Origin: Eubacterium sp.
GTDB lineage: Bacteria > Bacillota > Clostridia > Lachnospirales > Lachnospiraceae
Direction of reading: 5' to 3'
Length of the DNA stretch: 56,164 bases
Assembly (NCBI GenBank): GCA_024696635.1
Contig: JAILGP010000174.1
Location: forward strand, 1-56,164
The notes under the pieces are model-generated. The model had not been told where the DNA came from, did no database searches, and saw only the letters and a list, made by a program, of their open reading frames with translations. Every line of letters begins with the position of its first letter. Position 1 is the stretch's first letter. Positions 51,445-56,164 of this stretch are shown piece by piece. Made by a program: the position numbers and the translations under genes.

Positions 51445-53136
51445 CTATGCCTGTTTTTTCATACTAATATCTGAATTCTTGGATTCAGCTTTGACTTCAG
51501 GTTTACTTTCCGTTACTTCAGGTGCTTCATAGAAGTCTGCCGGTTCCTCATTATTATCAATATATTTTCTAGCATCCTTGATAAAGCTTGCTATTATCAA
51601 AGCAATAACAATACCAACAGGGAAGGCTGCAATTATTGATACTGACTGAATGTTATTCATACTACTATCACTAAAGATAAGAGCTATAGGAAGCAGTATA
51701 AGTAACATAGCCCAGAAAAGCTTCATTTTCTTTGATGCTGTTTCATTTCCCTTCATGTTCTTGTATGAATATGAAGATGCAACAAGTGTGATTGAGTCAA
51801 ATGATGTTGCGTAAAATGCTATCATTGATACAATGAGTACAACAAGTACAAATTGATAACATGGAAGCGTCTTGATAATCTCAATAATTACTGCATAAAG
51901 GTCATAACCATTTGCTTCATAAAGACCGATTGCATCAAACTCTCCACTCATCTGAAGTCCAAGACCGTAATTTCCAAGGATAATGAATGAAATAAGTGTT
52001 GAGAAAAGTCCAAATACATAAGTTCCAAGAATAACCTGCTTTACTGTACGTCCTCTTGAGATATTTCCCATGAAGAATGGAGCGGCTACACACCATACTA
52101 ACCAATATGCCCAGTAGTACATTGTCCAGTTCTGTGGGAATCCATTTTCTCTAAGCGAGTCTGTGTATGTACTAAGAATTGGGAAGTTCTGAACTACAAG
52201 ACCAAGTGATGTAAATCCATTTTCAAGTATGTAAACTGTCTTACCACCAAATGCAAGTACAAATATAAGAAGTACACCAAAGAGTACCATGCAAATCTTT
52301 GAAAGGTTGTTAACACCCTTCATACCTATCATTACTGATGTAGTATAAGTAGCACATGTTATAAGGAGTATTCCGATAGTTACCCACTTTGAATACTCAA
52401 TACCAAAAAGTGTTGTAAGCGCGCTTCCAAGAAGTGGTGTTGCTACACTGAATGTTGTTGCTGTTCCTGCTATAAGAGCAATAACTGCAAGTATATCTAT
52501 GATCTTTCCAGGAATTCCATCTACATGCTTTCCAAGAAGTGGACGACAAGCTTCACTATACTTCTGCTTCTTACTTCCTCTAACGTGAATCATAAATCCA
52601 AAGCAAGCTGCAAGTACTGCATAAAAGCTCCATACGATTGGTCCCCAGTGATAAAGAGGAATTGCATTTGCCCAATCATTTATTGAACCAAGCTCCTGAA
52701 CTCTAGGCTCTTCTGCATAATATATCCATTCACAGAATGAATAGAAAAGAATATCAGCAGCAAGTCCACAACAGAAAACCATGGCTCCCCATGAGAAGAA
52801 TCCATACTTAGGCTTCTCTGTCTTTCCTCCAAGTCTCACCTTTCCAATATCTGAAAACGCGAGATAAAGTGATATAAGAAATATACCAAGAGCTACAATC
52901 AGATAATAAAGACCAAGCTCAGTTCCAAGGAAGTTTCTGATTACTGATAATACATTAGTAGAACCTTCCGGGTTGATAATAAAGATACTGCAAAGAATTA
53001 CAAGAATTATAAGTGGAATAATTGTAGTGGATGGATCGATTTTTCTTTTCTCCTTAGCCACATCCTTTGCAGCCGTTACATTTTCTGTAACTACCTTTTC
53101 ATTACTCTTTCCTTCTGAGTTATGTTTCTTACTCAT
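51445..53136 (-). CDS. BCCT-family transporter, probable choline importer
   Basis: A 563-residue betaine/choline/carnitine transporter with 12 hydrophobic segments and charged, disordered ends. The family signature on helix 8 is WTMYYWAYWLVWCVAAPF (about 334-351), with aromatic residues lining the quaternary-ammonium site; MGNISRGRTVKQVILG follows. In the lic locus of pathogens the choline permease is LicB (DMT-like); here a BCCT protein takes that place, directly after licC. Choline is the inferred substrate from context; betaine or carnitine would be alternatives on family grounds alone. Confidence 0.93.
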   Translation of the reverse strand: MSKKHNSEGKSNEKVVTENVTAAKDVAKEKRKIDPSTTIIPLIILVILCSIFIINPEGSTNVLSVIRNFLGTELGLYYLIVALGIFLISLYLAFSDIGKVRLGGKTEKPKYGFFSWGAMVFCCGLAADILFYSFCEWIYYAEEPRVQELGSINDWANAIPLYHWGPIVWSFYAVLAACFGFMIHVRGSKKQKYSEACRPLLGKHVDGIPGKIIDILAVIALIAGTATTFSVATPLLGSALTTLFGIEYSKWVTIGILLITCATYTTSVMIGMKGVNNLSKICMVLFGVLLIFVLAFGGKTVYILENGFTSLGLVVQNFPILSTYTDSLRENGFPQNWTMYYWAYWLVWCVAAPFFMGNISRGRTVKQVILGTYVFGLFSTLISFIILGNYGLGLQMSGEFDAIGLYEANGYDLYAVIIEIIKTLPCYQFVLVVLIVSMIAFYATSFDSITLVASSYSYKNMKGNETASKKMKLFWAMLLILLPIALIFSDSSMNNIQSVSIIAAFPVGIVIALIIASFIKDARKYIDNNEEPADFYEAPEVTESKPEVKAESKNSDISMKKQA

Positions 53137-53193
53137 TTCATTTTCCCTCTCTTTGATTTACACCAAATTTATATTAAGTCTTCAAAGACCTAA

Positions 53194-53922
53194 TTACTTA
53201 TAACCTTCGTAGCTCTTATCATAAGCTACCAGCTCGGCAAAGCTGTCTATCTCAACCACGTCACCCTTATCCATAGGTGTGACTCCAAGCTTAAAACCAT
53301 CAAAATGCTGAAACATAGGCACATCATCCCAATAGAGATGACGATTTCCCGCATGGTCGAATTCGTATTCCAGATATCTTCTAAGCTTGTGACTGTCCTC
53401 TGATGACCATCTTGATATGGAGAAAAGTATCCAGCCTTTATCGCCACCATTTCTGCTGCAGGATGTAACTATTCCCTGATCATTTACCTGCATAAGCCAT
53501 TCATCTGTCCCATCCTCTGTCCAGATACCGCTGTAGCCTGACCTTTCAAAATCAGCATGAAGTATCTCGGGATTACTTATAACCAGATCTCCATCAAGTA
53601 TCATGCACTCTCCCATATCAAGCACTCGTCTTGCAGCATATAAGGAAGAAATGTTATTGTACTCGGTATAAAACTGGTTTGATACAAGATGAATATTCGG
53701 ATATTTATCCTTTAGTTCAACAAACTTCTCCATCATATATCCTGTAACGATATATATATCATTTATCCCATTTACATGAAGGGCATCGATTATTGTATCA
53801 ATCATTCTTACCCCATGAACCTTAACCAAAGGCTTAGGTATATCATTTGTCACAGGTGCAAGTCTTTCGCCCTTTCCGGCAGCCATAATTATTGCATGTT
53901 TTATACTATGCATAGCTTTCAC
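53194..53922 (-). CDS. licC: CTP:phosphocholine cytidylyltransferase (LicC)
   Basis: A 242-residue nucleotidyltransferase that makes CDP-choline. AIIMAAGKGERLAPVTNDIP is the nucleotide-binding loop, ILDGDLVISNPEI holds the metal Asp, and TDEWLMQVNDQG, LYWDDVPMFQHFDG and DVVEIDSFAELVAYD match the layout of pneumococcal LicC. I take the GTG at 53922, with AAGGAG 5 nt upstream, overlapping the upstream stop codon by 4 bp; an ATG at 53913 is possible but is 14 nt from that site. It lies between the licC-licA fusion and the transporter. Confidence 0.9.
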   Translation of the reverse strand: MKAMHSIKHAIIMAAGKGERLAPVTNDIPKPLVKVHGVRMIDTIIDALHVNGINDIYIVTGYMMEKFVELKDKYPNIHLVSNQFYTEYNNISSLYAARRVLDMGECMILDGDLVISNPEILHADFERSGYSGIWTEDGTDEWLMQVNDQGIVTSCSRNGGDKGWILFSISRWSSEDSHKLRRYLEYEFDHAGNRHLYWDDVPMFQHFDGFKLGVTPMDKGDVVEIDSFAELVAYDKSYEGYK

Positions 53923-55730
53923 ATTCTCTCCTTGGCCAGTTTATAATAATCCTTGGCATATCTATATTGCCTTAGGGAATATTCTCCAAAGTCAACTCCC
54001 AGGCCTCTTTTATATTCACACCAATTACTCCAGAGAAGTCCGCACATTGATATATATACATATATTCTTGTTCGAATATCCTCATCTGTTTTCTGACCAC
54101 CAACAGCAAAATATGTATCAATAAGATTATCCACATGGTCTTTATCATACATTGAATAGATTGAGAACATTGCAAGGTCTACATATCTATCCTGCATGCC
54201 TGCGTATTCCCAGTCTATAAGCTGAATCTTTATATGATCCTTTTTCATATTTTTCCCAGCAGCTTCAGACTTTTCAATTATCATGAAATTATCAGGTACT
54301 GAATCTATATGGGCAAGTCCCATGCTTATATCCTGTCCATCTATATAATCCTTAAGTGAAAGGACCTTTTCCTTTGTATCCTGGTAATCTCTATAAACTG
54401 AACTAGCACCATTCCAGAGCTTTTCGTAATAATCAATATGTGCAAAGATATCAAATGTATGTGGTACTGAAAGCTTCATATCATGGAAATCCCTAAGCTT
54501 CTTCATACACATTTCTATATCACCCTGATCAAGGGGATCACAGTTTCTTGAATTATCTATAAACTTAGTTATCTTATAACCATTATCAGCATTAAGATAT
54601 ACATTATCATCACAGATTCCCTTGCCCTTTATAGCATCATATACATCTGCTTCCATATGTCTATCTATCAGCTTGCTTGTTCCTTCTCCAGGAATTCTCA
54701 TGATATATTTATCATCCTTACAAGTAAAGAGAAATGACCTATTAGTCATACCCTTCTTAAGAACTGTAATATTCTTTATCCCTGATACATTAACTCCCAG
54801 TTCCTCAGCCGCAACCCTTATTGCATCATTTTCAAGGTTTCTGCTTTCGCTATCAAGCTCTCTCAGCTGTTCATAGGTGTTAACCTCTGTTGTCTTTGTA
54901 TGGTCAACTACCTTTGCATTCAAGTACATACGATCCTTCCTAAATGCAGCATCCTCCCAGAAGGATTCATCATTAAGAGGGTTCTTATCCATTTCCAAAA
55001 GCATGTTTTTCAGAATCTCAGTTTCCTCACCACATACATAGGAAATGCCAATCATTCTATTTCCAATCTTGTCCAGGTCATCCCTCTTCTTTTCATCAAC
55101 AACCTTTACAAGTTCTGCTTTTCTGTTAACTCTTATCCAGCTGTCTTCATCCAGCACATCACTGACCATATACCAGGAATAGACTTCCTTTTCAGAAAAT
55201 GGATTATTCTCACTCCATATATCACAGGGAACTATATAAGTCCTATCCAGTCTGTCAGCTGCAAGAGCAAGTGAATGAAGATTATTCTTTGAGGCATAAT
55301 CATTATTGTAGATCATATTAATATCATACTTATCTACCAGGTAGTCGTACTGTTCCATCATAAAACCAACAATCATTGTTATATCCTTGATTCCCACCTG
55401 GTGAAGATGCTCTATAGTTCTTTCTATAAGCGGAACCCCATCAACTGTAAGAAGTCCCTTAGGAGTTTCTGTATTTATTGGAACCATTCTCATTCCATAG
55501 CCCGCAGCAAGTATAACTGCATTCTTTGGGCTACGTTCTTCAATATAATCCCTTCCCTTTTTAGTAAGCTTATTATCCTGATCAAGCATACCTTCCTCTA
55601 TAAGAGAATTAATGGATTTATTTACAGAACCAATAGAATAACCAGATTGTTCCATCAGCTTCCTTTGATTCACAAATCCAAAGCTTTGAATTGTAAGTAA
55701 AATATCCTTATCAATAATAGATATATTCAT
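53919..55730 (-). CDS. Three-domain fusion: winged helix, LicC-like and LicA-like choline kinase
   Basis: A 603-residue fusion. Residues 1-67 form a MarR-like winged helix (ILLTIQSFGFVNQRKLMEQS, then SVNKSINSLIEEGMLD and a wing ending KGRDYIEE). Residues 71-295 are a nucleotidyltransferase: AVILAAGYGMRMVPINTETP, CDIWSEN for the metal Asp, and ESFWEDAA. Residues 300-603 are a LicA-type choline kinase with the catalytic loop GLAHIDSVPDNF (D476, N481) and IDWEYAG (D506). It thus covers kinase and cytidylyl steps, alongside a separate licC. AAAGGA lies 8 nt before the ATG at 55730, and the promoter is the strongest in the window. The DNA-binding domain could regulate the gene; that is inference. 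Confidence 0.92.
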   Translation of the reverse strand: MNISIIDKDILLTIQSFGFVNQRKLMEQSGYSIGSVNKSINSLIEEGMLDQDNKLTKKGRDYIEERSPKNAVILAAGYGMRMVPINTETPKGLLTVDGVPLIERTIEHLHQVGIKDITMIVGFMMEQYDYLVDKYDINMIYNNDYASKNNLHSLALAADRLDRTYIVPCDIWSENNPFSEKEVYSWYMVSDVLDEDSWIRVNRKAELVKVVDEKKRDDLDKIGNRMIGISYVCGEETEILKNMLLEMDKNPLNDESFWEDAAFRKDRMYLNAKVVDHTKTTEVNTYEQLRELDSESRNLENDAIRVAAEELGVNVSGIKNITVLKKGMTNRSFLFTCKDDKYIMRIPGEGTSKLIDRHMEADVYDAIKGKGICDDNVYLNADNGYKITKFIDNSRNCDPLDQGDIEMCMKKLRDFHDMKLSVPHTFDIFAHIDYYEKLWNGASSVYRDYQDTKEKVLSLKDYIDGQDISMGLAHIDSVPDNFMIIEKSEAAGKNMKKDHIKIQLIDWEYAGMQDRYVDLAMFSIYSMYDKDHVDNLIDTYFAVGGQKTDEDIRTRIYVYISMCGLLWSNWCEYKRGLGVDFGEYSLRQYRYAKDYYKLAKERM

Positions 55731-55749
55731 AATGTCTATCCTTTGTTTT

Positions 55750-55838
55750 GTTCACGAAAATCCAATCTGTTCATTTACAAGAACGGATTATACGACTATG
55801 TTTTCTTCGTGTCAATAGCAAATTCAATTTTCGTGAAC
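55750..55838. promoter_or_regulatory. 12-bp inverted repeat flanking the lic promoter (candidate operator)
   Basis: GTTCACGAAAAT at 55750-55761 and its exact inverse ATTTTCGTGAAC at 55827-55838 flank the promoter, at about +19/+30 and -47/-58. A third, smaller palindrome, GTTC-8-GAAC (55769-55784), overlaps the expected start site and shares the GTTC half-site. The layout resembles repressor sites that loop around a promoter. Confidence 0.6.
55787..55815 (-). promoter_or_regulatory. Consensus sigma-A promoter of the lic operon
   Basis: TTGACA (55815-55810), exactly 17 bp, TATAAT (55792-55787) on the minus strand: a full consensus match. The start is expected near 55780, giving a 50-nt leader to the fusion gene. 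Confidence 0.88.
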
Positions 55839-55911
55839 ATTATTTTTTTTAATCTTCTGAAAATTCATGAAAATATAGTTAAATTGTTATTCATAATCCT
55901 CTATTCTTTCT

Positions 55912-55988
55912 GTTTCTTGCTTTTCTTGCTTTTTTGATTTTCTTGTTTTTATTGCTTTTCTTGCTTTTTATTGCTTTTCTTGCTTTTT
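55912..55988. repeat. CTTTTCTTG low-complexity array with a 19-bp duplication
   Basis: ATTGCTTTTCTTGCTTTTT occurs at 55951-55969 and 55970-55988, and looser CTTGCTTTT and GATTTTCTTG relatives extend back to about 55912. The stretch is pyrimidine-rich on the plus strand. Confidence 0.85.
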
Positions 55989-55997
55989 TTCCTGTCT

Positions 55998-56164
55998 GGC
56001 AAACAATTCGCTTAATTTCCGGTCTTTTGTTTGCCTTTTCTCTTTTTCCAAGAAGCTTTCAAACTGTAAAGGCAAACAATTTGCTTAATTTCCGGTCTTT
56101 TGTTTGCCTTTTCTCTTTTTCCAACAAGCTTTCAAGCTGTAAAGGCAAACAATTTGCTTGATTT
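55998..56164. repeat. 73-bp tandem array with an internal inverted repeat, truncated by the window end
   Basis: Units begin GGCAAACAATT at 55998, 56071 and 56144, exactly 73 bp apart; the third is cut by the window end. Within each unit GGCAAACA and TGTTTGCC are inverse copies about 22 nt apart, followed on the plus strand by a T-rich TTTTCTCTTTTTCC, so each unit could form a terminator-like hairpin for plus-strand transcripts. Copies differ at only a few bases. Confidence 0.9.

Larger units (their letters stand above)
55731..56164. other. 434-bp gene-free region upstream of the lic operon
   Basis: No gene is supported here. From low to high coordinate it holds the lic leader, promoter and inverted repeat (55750-55838), AT-rich sequence to about 55910, a CTTTTCTTG-type low-complexity stretch with a 19-bp duplication, and a 73-bp tandem array that runs off the window edge. 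Open frames on the plus strand here are artefacts of T-rich repeats. Confidence 0.7.

Noticed and set aside
55998-56164. 73-bp array as a CRISPR
   Set aside because: The whole unit repeats with few changes and there are no unique spacers between constant repeats.

Overview
The window looks like chromosomal DNA of an AT-rich, low-GC Gram-positive anaerobe, most likely a Lachnospiraceae member (Butyrivibrio/Roseburia-like). The reasons are a PolC-type replicase, the Firmicutes-style operons pyrH-frr-uppS-cdsA-dxr-rseP-ispG-polC and gmk-rpoZ-priA-def-fmt-rsmB-rlmN-stp-stk-rpe-thiN, an m-DAP-type MurE, and a butyryl-CoA:acetate CoA-transferase-like enzyme. The species cannot be named from sequence reading alone. 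Every protein-coding gene I accept lies on the minus strand, as expected for one arm of a replichore, so in transcription order the window reads from right to left.

Layout by rising coordinate. 1-873: ruvX and ireB. 1177-7280: a possible surface-glycan unit (HAD phosphatase, aldolase-fusion protein, acetolactate-synthase-like ThDP enzyme, Wzx/MATE-type flippase). 7484-18582: pyrH through polC, covering UMP kinase, ribosome recycling, undecaprenyl-PP and MEP isoprenoid synthesis, CDP-DAG synthesis, intramembrane protease and replicase. 18718-19233: a bactofilin. 19234-19555: a gene-free stretch with a plus-strand-directed terminator and a possible small RNA. 19556-35468: an SSS-family symporter, thiN, rpe, PASTA kinase/phosphatase pair, rlmN, rsmB, fmt, def, priA, murE, rpoZ, gmk, yicC. 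35612-45492: CoA-transferase, rqcH, glgA, a cytidylate-kinase-like protein, yebC, a CorC-like CBS protein, alr, and a choline-binding-type amidase. 45552-50055: nnr, a C39-like peptidase, and a PaaK-type aryl-CoA ligase. 50337-55730: a licD / BCCT transporter / licC / licC-licA fusion locus, read here as a complete route for putting phosphocholine on a surface polymer. 55731-56164: the promoter and tandem arrays upstream of that locus.

How it fits together: the lic locus takes up choline (BCCT), phosphorylates it (LicA domain), activates it with CTP (LicC) and transfers it (LicD). The amidase at 44410-45492 carries GW/choline-binding-like repeats that could dock on such a polymer. The PASTA kinase, its PP2C phosphatase and IreB form the Ire envelope-signalling set known in enterococci.

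Two features stand out beyond the gene list. First, most larger intergenic gaps carry a short tandem array, and the repeat unit differs from gap to gap (periods 11, 13, 14, 15, 16, 19, 24, 46, 61 and 73 bp). Several housekeeping proteins (YicC, RsmB, Nnr, RqcH, the ThDP enzyme) have in-frame low-complexity insertions of the same style. Second, the licC-licA fusion has an N-terminal winged-helix domain, and its promoter is a perfect TTGACA-17-TATAAT element sitting inside a 12-bp inverted repeat, which suggests regulation by a looped operator, possibly by the enzyme itself.
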